Shown here: positions 34,955 to 45,645 of the stretch, one piece after another
How positions within the stretch are numbered: position 1 is the stretch's first letter
Layout: every line of letters begins with the position of its first letter
Origin: Golubevia sp. BC0850
Lineage: Eukaryota; Basidiomycota; Exobasidiomycetes; Golubeviales; Golubeviaceae
Assembly (NCBI GenBank): GCA_012976225.1
Contig: JAAVVG010000003.1
Coordinates: 620,001-684,000 of the forward strand
Direction of reading: 5' to 3'
DNA length: 64,000 nucleotides
The notes under the pieces: model-generated
What the model was told of the DNA's origin: nothing
The model's database searches: none
The model's input: only the letters and a program-made list of their open reading frames with translations
Made by a program: the position numbers and the translations under genes

Positions 34955-35969
34955 TCGGACTTCGCAACTCTCCCTTCCTTCTCTCTCTGCTTGTTTTCTT
35001 CATATCTGGTCTTCATCTTTTCGGATTTGAGGGCTTTGAAATTTAGATGCAACCTCTATTTCCATCTTCTCCACTCTACGTCACTATTTCACTCTTTTCT
35101 ACCAGTCTTGTTTTTCGTTTGTGTCCTCCTAACTAAATCTCTTTACAAAATCTTCATAAAGAGCAACATAGAGTAGTTTTCTGAAAATTTTCTAGTATCT
35201 TTCGAAATTAAACTCAAAGTGATGTATACTTGACTGAATGCGTGTGGATTTCTCGCAGTTTGGACTTTGGAGTCCTGCACTTTGTCGAGACCAATGGACA
35301 CAAACCGTTTCTGTACTTATTGACTATCGCGAGACGTACTCCACATAGTACGCACAAGATTAAAGAGAGTTGAACGAGCAGAGAGCGTACCGGGATTAGG
35401 GGAAAAGCTGAGACTGAGTAGGGAAAAGGCGAGAGAGCTTGGAGGGGAACGCATTTATCCTGGAACTGCCTCTTTGATGTCGACTGGTGGAGCTGAGATT
35501 GAGACCTGAGATGATGAGCTTGCTTGATCTCCATTGGCCATTTCTTCGGCGATAGCTCAGGATTCGATGGAAAGTTCACGTCCCCACTTCCAATCCTTTC
35601 TCATATTCCATCACCGCCTCCTTTGCCATTCCCAAACTTCTCTCCGGCTCCCACGAGATATCCCAGTCTCCATAACCTTTCCGTTTCACCAAATATTGAC
35701 GCCTTCCTTTGCTTCCTTTGCTTCCTTTGCTTCCAACGATCTTCTCAACTTCAAAGAATTCTTCTCCTTCTCAGGAGCTAAACCAACTTTCTTTCTCCCT
35801 GCAAATGACGGGCGATTTAAAATCGTTGGTGATGACTTTGCTTCTGCTTTCGCCCTAAATTCCCCTTTGATCTCTTTCTGTTAGCTATCAAGCTAAACGT
35901 CCTATGATCCACTTGATGTTAAGGTTCAGTTTGTTCTTCTATACTTCATCTTTTCTTGCACTGATGTTA
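34955..35969. other. Convergent spacer, GUA1 / F-box copy A
   Basis: About 1 kb. A 9-bp CT-rich unit (TTGCTTCCT) is repeated about three times near 35705-35735. A short minus-strand frame starting at 35541 (MANGDQASSSSQVSISAPPV...) looks protein-like for 28 codons but then stops with no clear splice site. No gene is called. Confidence 0.5.
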
Positions 35970-37523
35970 TTAAAACGCTTTGTATCTTGAGCCATCATTT
36001 TCTGATATCTTCGCCCGAAGTTGTTCATTATCACAGAGAGTCGAGAACCATAGCATGAGGGATGAGCTTCCATCATCTATGTACACAGAGCTTAATTTTG
36101 CAAACTTGAATTTGCAGAGACCCTTTGGGACGAATTTGATAGAGTTGCTACCGTAAACCAAAAAGAAGGAAAGATGAGCTAGTTCCGATTCGTATAGTTT
36201 CAACAATTCGAAAAGGCACTGAAACATCTCTTGATTCAATGCCTGTGACTGACGATGATGTGTACATCCCAGTTCGAGGTGATGAAGTCTCAAAGAGTCT
36301 AATTTTGAAAAGTAATTGAGGAGAGTAGGATGAACGTCAACAAGTGATAGTTTTTCCAGACTTGGAAAGGAAGTAGACCAACTGAAGACCTGTTCCTGAT
36401 TAGTCTCCCATCCGACTCCTTTCAGGTTTAGTTTTTGAGAGTACTTCTGGAGTTGGTAATCATAGAACGCAACGCGCCAGAAGAAACCAAATCACCCTCA
36501 CTTCTTTGAGATTGCATTGAAATCTCGAGGTCTTCCAAGTGATTTCCAATCCGATCTGGAACATTCTTCCAATCAATCTGCTGACTTTCCATCGTGAGGC
36601 TTAATTTTTTGAGTTCCACTGCTTTGTCTAAACCTTCCTTGATCTCCAACTTCTCGTGATCTTCCTCTTCCACCTCGTCATAAATCTGTAGATTCAACTC
36701 TTCTAGATTTGGACAACTCCATCCAAAATCCCATAGTCCCCTTGCAGATTGAGTGAAGGTATCTGAACATAGACTTAATTTTTGGAGAGTATCTTCAGAT
36801 CCTAAGAGTTCTTCCCAGATGCCACTGGCGTCTGAAACTAAAGGGTCCCCATATTTATCAAACTGAACGAAGGAGCTTCCTACAAATTCTTTTACTCTCT
36901 TTAAATAGAGAGGTAGTCCCGAAGGATCCTCTTCAAGACCATCAGGCTCGCTCTTCATAAAAAAGCTTTTTGAATTTGAATTTCCAGCCTTTAAATCAAT
37001 TAATGAGGGAGCTTCAATCGAGATTCGTCTCATTTCAGGATACTCGAAGAGTTGATATACCAGCGGTAGAAGAAAAGGAAGGGAATCTCGAGCGTCCAAT
37101 CTTGGAACAATTAGGATGGAGACTTCTTGCAGCTGTTCGCTTGAGGTTTGAACTGAGGATAGTAGTTCATCTAAACGTTGGAAAGGGGCTGAGCTTCTGC
37201 TTTCAATCCACTTAATCCAATCTCTGTAGAAGGAGCTGAGGTTGAGAGTGATCTTGAATGGACGATTGAGTGCCAACGCAGAAAGTCGCTGGAAAGTTTG
37301 AAGGAAGTAATCGGTTTGAGCAAACCAATCTAGGCGTGATAGATCGATTTCTTGATGTAATACTGGATTTGAATTGATGGCTTCTCTCCAACTTTTGCAG
37401 GTTTCACTTGTAGTACAGATCTCGGTAGGATTGAGAAAAGAGAGAAGTTGCGAGAACATTTCTGGAGGTAAAGCTAGCTTGGGGTCCATCAGCTGAGAGT
37501 TGTTGTTGTTGTTGCTACTAGTC
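35970..37523 (-). pseudogene. F-box/LRR-like protein, copy A, frameshifted
   Basis: The first 178 or so residues are identical to the gene at 39467-41068: F-box-like LPPEMFSQLLSFLNPTEICT at about residues 19-38, then helical leucine-rich-like repeats. After RRISIEAP the copies are only about two-thirds identical. The frame runs to TLKN and a stop near 36430, at a run of five T on the plus strand (36432-36436). Shifting one base there restores clear similarity to copy B (EMFQCLFELLKLYESEL) down to a stop at 35970. One base lost from an A6 run in the coding sense explains this, so the gene is probably truncated or dead, unless it is a homopolymer assembly error. F-box proteins pick substrates for SCF ubiquitin ligases. 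Confidence 0.75.
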
Positions 37524-37580
37524 ATCTTTGCGACGAGAGATTGAATCAGAGATGTACTTGAAGAAGTTTGATAGGATGGT
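37008..37580 (-). repeat. Inverted repeat arm A (573 bp)
   Basis: This pairs with 39412-39984 in inverted orientation and read as identical where I compared it. It starts 57 bp before the F-box ATG and ends sharply after the codons for IEAP. The loop of 1.83 kb contains NOP15. Confidence 0.85.
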
Positions 37581-37699
37581 CTGAGGAGAAGAAGCTCCAG
37601 CGCGAGGTCGGCGGTCTCTTCTTCGGCGATCAAAAATTGAGGCTGGAGTGAGATTCTTTCTTTCTATCCTGTCTGCAATTCCATTACAACTAATTCACT

Positions 37700-39035
37700 A
37701 TGGCCAATCATCCAAAAGGAAACTCAACCAAGCGTACTCGCTCAGAAACTGAAAGTGTAACTGTATCCACAGGGAAAGGGAAAGGGAAAGCTGTCGATGG
37801 ACCTCCAACCAAGAAATCAACTCCAACTTCAACTTCTACTTCCATCAACCCAAACACAAAGAAGGCCCCATTAAAAAGTGCTTTAAAGAAGAAATCAACC
37901 ACTTCCACTGTCAAAGCTTCCCCTTTAACCTCCACGAAAGCTGTCTCTTCAAAGAACACTCAGCAAGAAAGAGCAGAGGCAGAAGCAGAAGCAACCATCC
38001 AATCAGATTCAGAACTCATCAAAGGTTTATCTGACATTTCAGATGATGAAATCGGTGATTCAGATGATGAAGATCAGGCCGATTCTTCAGATGAAGATGA
38101 AGAACACGAGGAAGAGAACAAGAAAGTTGGAAAACATTCTGAAATTCTAACTATGAAATTACCCAATAGTAAGGATGATAAAGCTGTAAAGGCTAGATTG
38201 GATAAGTTGAAGAGTGTGAAGAGTAAGAAAGGTTTGGTGAGTATTGTCCTTGAAAGGGAAGAGTGGCGGGAGGGAGAGGAGTGGTGAAAGCAGTGCAAGT
38301 CGAAGAAGGAAGGCGTAGGAAGAAAGTATCTGCGAGTGCGTCTGTCGATGAGACTGATCTCGATGGCCTAGATAGAAGGAAAAACGTGTTTCTTTCCCTG
38401 AGAAAAGTCAGACTAGCGCATCATCAAGACGAGAGCATCTCTTTTGACGCTCGCTCTCCCAATTCTCTCCCAGACCTCAACTCCAGGAGTTCTCTACCTG
38501 GGACGTCTCCCCAACGGTTTCCAAGAATCCGAAATGAAATCTTACTTTTCCCAATTCGGTGAAGTTTCACGTCTACGTCTATCACGTAACAAAAAGACAG
38601 GTAAAACCAAGCATTACGCATTCATAGAATTCGCAGATCAAGATGTCAGTGTCATTGTTCAAGAGACTATGAACAATTATCTAATCGATGGACATCTTTT
38701 ACAAGTTCGAGTTGTCCCTGCTGAAAAGGTTCATTCAAATCTATGGATTGGGGCCAACAGGAAATTTAGAAAAGTTCCAAATGATAGGAAGGAAAGAGTT
38801 AAACATGATGGAGATAAGACTGTTGGACAGAGAAAAGCTGTTGAAAAGAAATTACTGAAAAGACAGGAAGAGAGAAGAGAGAAATTGAAGGAAATGGGAA
38901 TCGATTATGAGTTTGAAGGTTACGTGAGTTACTATTGCTGGAGATTGAGAAGGTTTCATGAAACTTCATACTGACTGGGCTTTCATCTGTATATCTCTCT
39001 CTCTCATCCCCTTTGCCTCTTATCAGACCAAGTAA
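37700..39035 (+). CDS. NOP15: Nucleolar RRM protein Nop15/NIFK family
   Basis: The 331-residue protein has a low-complexity N-terminal half (Ser/Thr/Lys-rich, then an acidic stretch near 120-150), then one RRM at about residues 183-260 with RNP2 VLYLGRLP and RNP1 KTKHYAFIEF, then a basic helical tail. The motifs GVLYLGRLPNGF and QFGEVSRLRLSRNKKTGKTK are diagnostic of Nop15 (human NIFK), a 60S ribosome-biogenesis factor binding ITS2 in early pre-60S particles. Exons: 37700-38236, 38474-38923 and 39027-39035; the last codes only Thr-Lys-stop (9 nt). It sits between two inverted F-box copies and shares a 176-bp divergent promoter region with copy A. Confidence 0.93.
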
Positions 39036-39411
39036 TTGGTAGTCCAAGGTTTCAAGATGGAAGTTGGGATCCTCAATTCTCGGTGTTTCTTCTACTCTCA
39101 TTCTGGTTCTCTTCTCTTAATGTTTCTCCTCTCTCTTTCCCTTCTCTCCAATAGATGTAACATTTTTCTTAACTAATCTCATGCCCACGAACCTTCGAAA
39201 CATTCAGCCGAGATTTGCAATCATTTCTATGTTCAACTGCTTCCCAATCTCGAAATGATCACGCTCTCCAATCTGTTGCATCTCCACCTATTGACACCAA
39301 ATCTTCGGCCCTTCTAATGGAATCCGACTGACCTTTTGTCCTTCGGTGAGCACCGAGTGAACTGCATGTCGTGCATCGCGAAGAATCAAGAAATCTCTTC
39401 CTCTCTCGCTA

Positions 39412-39984
39412 ACCATCCTATCAAACTTCTTCAAGTACATCTCTGATTCAATCTCTCGTCGCAAAGATGACTAGTAGCAACAACAACAACAACTCTCAGC
39501 TGATGGACCCCAAGCTAGCTTTACCTCCAGAAATGTTCTCGCAACTTCTCTCTTTTCTCAATCCTACCGAGATCTGTACTACAAGTGAAACCTGCAAAAG
39601 TTGGAGAGAAGCCATCAATTCAAATCCAGTATTACATCAAGAAATCGATCTATCACGCCTAGATTGGTTTGCTCAAACCGATTACTTCCTTCAAACTTTC
39701 CAGCGACTTTCTGCGTTGGCACTCAATCGTCCATTCAAGATCACTCTCAACCTCAGCTCCTTCTACAGAGATTGGATTAAGTGGATTGAAAGCAGAAGCT
39801 CAGCCCCTTTCCAACGTTTAGATGAACTACTATCCTCAGTTCAAACCTCAAGCGAACAGCTGCAAGAAGTCTCCATCCTAATTGTTCCAAGATTGGACGC
39901 TCGAGATTCCCTTCCTTTTCTTCTACCGCTGGTATATCAACTCTTCGAGTATCCTGAAATGAGACGAATCTCGATTGAAGCTCC
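39412..39984 (+). repeat. Inverted repeat arm B (573 bp)
   Basis: The partner of 37008-37580, covering 55 bp of leader and the first about 173 codons of F-box copy B. Outside this block similarity falls abruptly on both sides. Confidence 0.85.
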
Positions 39985-41068
39985 AACATTGGTCAAACTA
40001 AAGGCTGGAAGTTCATGTTCTAAAAGCTTCGACATAAAGTCCAACGCTGTTGAGCTTGAAGAGGATCCTCCAGGACTCCCTCTGTTCTTGAAGAGAGTCA
40101 AACAGTTTGTTGGAAGCTCTTTGGTTGAGTTTGAGAAATCGGGGGATCCTTTAGTGGCAGATGCCAGTGGAATTTGGGAAGAGCTATCAGATTCTAAACA
40201 TACGCTTAAAAGATTATGTCTCGACTCAAATAACTTCTCGCAGTCTCCAAAAGAAGTCTGGGAGTTTGGATGGAGTTGCAATAATTTGGAGGATCTGGAT
40301 TTGCAGTTTTATAACAGAGACAGAGATGAAGACGACAGTGACGAAGAAGAGAATCAAGAAGAAGAAGAAGGCGAGAAGTTGGAAATTAAGAAAGGTTTAG
40401 ACAAAACAGTGGGACTCAACAATTTCAAACTCTTGGTGGGAAAGCATCAAATAAATTGGGAGAATGTTCCAGACCGTATCGGCAACGTTCTAGAGAAGCT
40501 CGAAATTTCAATGCGTTCCTGCACGAGGGCAGGAGATTTAGTCACCTCTGATGCCTTGAATTTAATTTTATCAAATTCCAGAAACACTCTTAAAGTCATT
40601 CAACTTAAAGGATTCTCAAGTGAGGTTGATAAGGATCTGGCCATGAATTGGTCTACTTCCTTCCCACATCTGGAAGAACTATCACTTTACAACGTTGAAA
40701 TTCCTTTACTAAGATATTTTTCGAGATTGATTTCTCCTAGACTTCAAAAACTAGGATTGAAATGTGATAAAGCACAAAATAAAGTGATTCCTCAAGAAAT
40801 GTTCCAATGCCTTCTGGAATTGTCAAAACTTTATGGATCGGAATTAACTCAGCTTCGCTTTACAAATGCCACTCAAATCTCTATTCAACTTCCTCCTTCA
40901 GATCTTTTCAGCTTCAACTATACTAAAATGAGGTCTTTGAGTATTCGTTGTAAAAATGAATCTCTGGAAGATTGGCTTTCGAATTTTTATGATCTTGAGA
41001 AACTGGAGGAGAAAAGGAAAATCGGCATGGCATCATGGGAAAGTATTGGTTGGAGGGGATTAGGGTGA
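39467..41068 (+). CDS. F-box/LRR-like protein, copy B (intact)
   Basis: A single-exon gene for 533 residues. After an Asn-rich start (MTSSNNNNNSQLMDP) comes an F-box-like motif (LPPEMFSQLLSFLNPTEICT, then CKSWREAI), then a long alpha-helical region with irregular leucine-rich repeats (LEELSLYNVEIPLLRYFSRL). An acidic run DEEENQEEEEGEK lies near residues 290-305. Proteins of this kind recruit targets to SCF ubiquitin ligases through Skp1; the target is unknown. It is unusual here in having no introns. The N-terminal third is identical to copy A on the other strand. Confidence 0.85.
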   Translation: MTSSNNNNNSQLMDPKLALPPEMFSQLLSFLNPTEICTTSETCKSWREAINSNPVLHQEIDLSRLDWFAQTDYFLQTFQRLSALALNRPFKITLNLSSFYRDWIKWIESRSSAPFQRLDELLSSVQTSSEQLQEVSILIVPRLDARDSLPFLLPLVYQLFEYPEMRRISIEAPTLVKLKAGSSCSKSFDIKSNAVELEEDPPGLPLFLKRVKQFVGSSLVEFEKSGDPLVADASGIWEELSDSKHTLKRLCLDSNNFSQSPKEVWEFGWSCNNLEDLDLQFYNRDRDEDDSDEEENQEEEEGEKLEIKKGLDKTVGLNNFKLLVGKHQINWENVPDRIGNVLEKLEISMRSCTRAGDLVTSDALNLILSNSRNTLKVIQLKGFSSEVDKDLAMNWSTSFPHLEELSLYNVEIPLLRYFSRLISPRLQKLGLKCDKAQNKVIPQEMFQCLLELSKLYGSELTQLRFTNATQISIQLPPSDLFSFNYTKMRSLSIRCKNESLEDWLSNFYDLEKLEEKRKIGMASWESIGWRGLG

Positions 41069-41771
41069 ATCTTTGTTATTGAGCCTTGACTGATTGATCT
41101 AAAAGAATTCACGTAGATCGAGAAGGTATATTGAGACCTCGGTTTTTTAGGTTTTGGAAAGTTTCTTGTTTAGGCCCTTGAGAAGTCTAGCTTATCTCTT
41201 ACCTTCAAGCATTCGATTGCGGTCTCTTTGAAAAAAGCGAAACAGATGTTCCACCCAAAAAGAAAGAACTTCGAGTTAATCAGTCGTAGTAGGCAATCAT
41301 TACTCGCTGCTCCAAATCCTATACTTCATCAGATGAATACCTCAACTCTCAAGCTAGCGATACAAGGATGAAAGACTGGGATGAAATTAGTTGTGTACTA
41401 TCGATTAATTGACTCTCAAGTTCTGTTTCCTCCAAGATTTCACTTTCTCAGTCTCAACATGTCGCGTTCCCTGCTAGTCTCAACTCAGCTCGTTGCTCCT
41501 CTTTGCTTTCTTTTAGCTCTTGTAGTGGTTCATGTGTTTCTTAAAAATTCGTTATCATCAGAAAGACACAGAAACTTTTCTTTTCGGGTTTGCTTTTCGG
41601 GATGCTCGCGTTTAGAACGGAAAAATTAACTCTGCTTTGTGGCGACTCAGAAAAGACGACCACCTTTTCTCAGTTCCAACAGCACTCCATCTTCTTCATC
41701 ACACTTACTTCCAAACTTCAATGAGATTGCAAAGCTCCTATCTTATCTTCAGTCCATCCATCCAATCTCCT
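41069..41771. other. Convergent spacer, F-box copy B / SDR
   Basis: About 700 bp between two 3' ends. Short frames (such as 41381-41629) have no support. No gene is called. Confidence 0.55.
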
Positions 41772-43223
41772 TCACTTCAACCAATTTTCCAACCCTTCCC
41801 AAACCTTCTCTCTTGTAAGTCTATCGTCAACACATTTACTGATTTCGACTGTATTCAACTTGGTTCCAAAGAAGTTACCTTCTCCAGCGCTCAGGTAACG
41901 ATTCCCTTCTGGGTTGTTCAGTAGATAAAATGGAACTTCAGCGTAGCCTCCAGGACCTGGCTTAGATCCTATGATTGGACCAAAGACGCTTGCTAACTGA
42001 GGTAGTGGGAAAGGTAGACCCGAATTGGCAGCTGAATCAGTAGCAACGAATCCTGGGAAAAGATGAGCGAAGAGTAGGTTTGGATGACGTTCTGATAAAG
42101 TCTGAAAGTAGAAAGAAAGTTGATATCTAGGTCAGCAGTTTTCTCTTTTGATCGTCTCCTGTCTCACTCCTTCTAGCAGCTCAATCAAACTCACTTGAGT
42201 AACACTATCCAAAACGGCACTATCTCTTGCACCAGTTGCCATTAATCCGAATACGCCAGGTTTCCATTTGCCAGTTTCCTTTGCATTCTTAAAATCCAAA
42301 TCGTCGGCGTCGATTGTTTTACCTCCTCCTCCTGGAGCTCCTATCATACATGCTCCACGTTTAAGAACTCCTTGAGATGCTAATTGTGAGGCCAAAGTGA
42401 AACGTGAGAGACATTGAACTGCGAAATGGAATTCTGGAGATTTGGTAGTTGTGGCTGGCTTGTAGGAGCCTGAAGGAGGTCCACCTGTGATTTTTGAAAA
42501 GTGGAATTCAAATCTTCGTGAGTCAGAATTTCTTGCCTTCTGTCTATATACCCTGGCTGAATTCAACGCTGAGAGAGATTGATACTTGGTTATCTCATGC
42601 ACCCCCGCTCCTCATTGCAGGAGGTTCTTCTCGTCACTCTCCCCTAGTAAGATACCTCTATTGATGTTCAGACCGAGACTTGGAAGTGCAGATGTGGTCC
42701 CAAAAAGCTGAAAAGATCCTCTCTAATGCCTCATCTCCTGCAAGGCTATCGGATCTGACAAAGCTCTCCAAGCACCTATTCTCCCAGTCTCTTCCTTCAC
42801 TTTGCTCCCAAACTATTCGACTTCGAATGTTTTCCATCGTAGTAACTGACCTTGACACTCGATCAACCAATCGATTCCTCTATCACCAGCCTTCTTCCTG
42901 ACGTCCTGAACTAGTCTCTTGAGTTCGTCCACGTCACTGAGATCAGCTTTGATGAATTGATGATCAGGTTCTGCTGAACCATTTGATTTGTTTCCATTTT
43001 GTTCTCTCCTCCTTGAAGCTTCAGCTGAAGCCAACTTCAATTTGTCGATCAACTCTTCAGCTTTAACCTCATTTCTACCGATTAGCCACACGCTGGCTCC
43101 ACCTAAAGCGAATCGTAAAGCTAAACCTGCTCCAATTCCTTGAGTGGCACCACTTATAAGTGTTCTTTGACCTTCCACATCGATGTTCTCGTTGAGCTTT
43201 GTTAGTTGACGTTGAGATACCAT
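41772..43223 (-). CDS. Atypical short-chain dehydrogenase/reductase (NAD(P)-binding)
   Basis: The 330-residue protein has a Rossmann nucleotide-binding start, RTLISGATQGIGAGLALRF (TGxxxGIG with Ser for Thr), then VWLIGRN and the adenine-ring-proximal FIKADLSDVDEL. Exons 42851-43223, 42195-42484 and 41772-42101 join in phase; the intron at 42485-42850 is 366 nt. The usual YxxxK catalytic pair is not visible where expected after the ACMIGAPGGGG strand; the segment instead reads TIDADDLDFKNAKE. Many fungal SDR-like proteins with (D/E)-D-L-x-L/F-K at this place share this loss. The substrate is unknown. A 145-bp divergent region separates it from the phosphatase gene. Confidence 0.85.
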
Positions 43224-43368
43224 TTCACAAGTGTTGTGGTCGAGTGGAGGAGGTTAACTAGTAACTTCTTCTAACCTTCCTTCCACTCACCAACTTCTAC
43301 ACCAAGAGGCCCCAACTTGACCTTGAAAATTGATTCAATTCAATTCAATTCTACCCGCTTCTTCAAAA

Positions 43369-44353
43369 ATGAGCTCAACAAACAAGCCCTCTGTGCTGAT
43401 GGTGTGCCTTGGAAATTACTGCCGATCTCCTCTGGCGTACGCTTTGTTCCTCAACTACATCACAACTGCAGGTCTCAAAGACCAGTTTGGAAAGATTGAT
43501 TCAGCTGGAACTTCTTCCTACCACGTCGGTGATCGACCGGATCCAAGGTGAGTGGTAAAAAGAGACTTGAAGATGTGCATGTCCAGCACAGGTAGAGCAG
43601 AGCAGGTCTGAGGACAAGCTGGAAGAAAACTGCAACATCTCTCTTGGTGCTGTTTGCACTAGGAATAGCACGCAGTCTATAGACCAAGAATCAATCACTG
43701 GCTTCTAAAAGAGACTGCAGGCCAGAGCATCATTTCACCAACCTCTCTCCCATCTTTCCATCTCAAACCCCCACAGAACAATCTCAACCTGTCGCAAACA
43801 CAACGTTCCCATCTCATGTATCGGTAGACAGCTGAACAAATCAGACTTTGATCAGTTTGACTACGTCTTTGGTATGGACGATTCCAATGTCAGCAACATC
43901 AAGAGAGTTCAGCCAAAAGGAAGTAAAGCTCAGGTTAGACTTTGGGGTAGCGTGTGAGTTTCCAATTCAGAATCCCACCATTTTTCTTTCTTTCAATCGG
44001 AAGTTTCGAGGATTGAGGAGGCACCATCTTGGGATTTGGTTTTCAGAAGTTATGACAACAAAGCTCGAGAAGATTCTCATCCCTGACCTCCCTCTCCCTT
44101 TCTGTGCTTGTTCCCTTCTCAGTGACGATGGAAAAATCATCGTAGATCCTTGGTATGATGATGGATCAGATGGTTTCGAGAGGTGTTACGAGCAGTGCTT
44201 GAGGTGAGTGTCTCTGCTGCGTCTCTTGAAATCCTCTCTTGTTCCCAGACATTCGACTGAACGTGTTTCATCACCCTTTGGATTGGTTTCTTCAGGTACT
44301 CAAAGGCGTTCATCAAAGAACTCGGAATGGAGCCAAAGGACTCCTCTCTTTGA
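43369..44353 (+). CDS. LTP1: Low-molecular-weight protein tyrosine phosphatase
   Basis: The 164-residue length matches the family. The N-terminal P-loop VCLGNYCRSPLA is the CX5RS signature, with Cys13 as nucleophile and Arg19 binding phosphate. The general-acid Asp127 lies in IIVDPWYDDG. Cytosolic enzymes of this class dephosphorylate phosphotyrosine and small acyl phosphates. Exons: 43369-43547, 43777-43953, 44123-44203 and 44296-44353. Confidence 0.96.
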
Positions 44354-45645
44354 AAATGAAGCGAATTTGATTAAGTTAAAGTAGGATTTTGCGTCACGTC
44401 GCACAAGACGGCCTCGTCGGGCATTCTGTTTTTCTTGCTGTATTTTTATTTCCTGGTGACAGAAACCTTCGTTTCAGAGTCTTATCTTACTGATGGAAGA
44501 TTGGAGGATTGGAGGCTTCCCCAAAGAGCGCGAGAGAGTGAGACATCCATCTGGAACGAAAGGGAATCTCGAGTCTGACTTCTCGACGGATACGAAGAAG
44601 AGAACTGCTGTAGAAAGATTGATCCAATGATTTGGAGTCGAGAAGATGAACTTATGATTGCCAATTCAGCATCAAACCGAACGGAAGGAAGAGAATCGAA
44701 GCTATTCATCAAATTAGGTTTGACCTTTTGACGCCGTGAGACAAAGTCTCACTGACTTGCGATTAATAAGTCTTCACCATCTCAGGCCTCGACAGTAACG
44801 GTTTTCTTTCAATCAGTATGATTTCTTATCCCTTTAAAAGTATCCCTTCTCATGTCAAAGGTATTCAGAAAGGTTTCGCTTTGTTTGTTTGTTAGTTGTC
44901 GCGGAACGAACCTCGGGATCTCCGATTGCCTTGCTCTTCCCTTTCTTCTCCTTCTCTTTCTTTCTCCTCTTCCTTTCCCTTCCTCCCTCCCTCCCTCCTC
45001 CCTCCTCCCTTCCTCTAGAAGGCATTTCCAGAACCAAGTAAGGACGATCCTTCAATCGTGAGTGCGTTGGAGCGAGCCCGATTTATATCAGATGCCCTGT
45101 TGGATGCAAGATCATATTGCCGTCTACCTTCAATTTTGGCCCCCCTATTTCCTGCCCTCACTAACCTCCATTTAAACTCATCCTTTCCCCCTTTCCTTGC
45201 TCAGTGTCATCAGTCAACCCCCCTACTTGACGAATTTCACGAGAATCAAGAGGAAAAGGTATGGATGCTTAACACTTTCTGTACTTAACTTTCTACGACC
45301 TTTCCTCGTCTACTTCTCTCTAACGAACCCTACAAGACAACTTATCAACGAAACCTAATTCATTCACGATTACGAACATACGATTCGACTTCTATTCTTT
45401 ACTCTATTTACTTTCCAGTTTCTATTTGAATCTTTTTTACGTTCTCCTCCACCCTCAGACCAAAGTCAAAATCTTCAAAGCTACCATCCAAGGTCAACTT
45501 CAGTAGTAAGCTCCTCTAATCAAAGCTCTTTAATACATTCAAGACATTCGAAATCCATTAAGATCCATTAAACCCTGAAGTCATTGACGAACAGGGGGTC
45601 AAAATCGTAGAAATCGAATTTAAAGTTCATCGGGTGAACTTGAAA
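44354..45645. other. Long upstream region of the 2365-residue protein gene
   Basis: About 1.3 kb with a strongly CT-rich stretch at about 44930-45020. No gene is supported. It may hold the promoter and an untranslated leader (possibly with introns) of the gene at 45646. Confidence 0.5.

Noticed and set aside
35214-35579. Minus-strand frames in the GUA1/F-box spacer, including MANGDQASSSSQVSISAPPV
   Set aside because: The attractive start stops after 28 codons with no GT donor that leads to a supported next exon.
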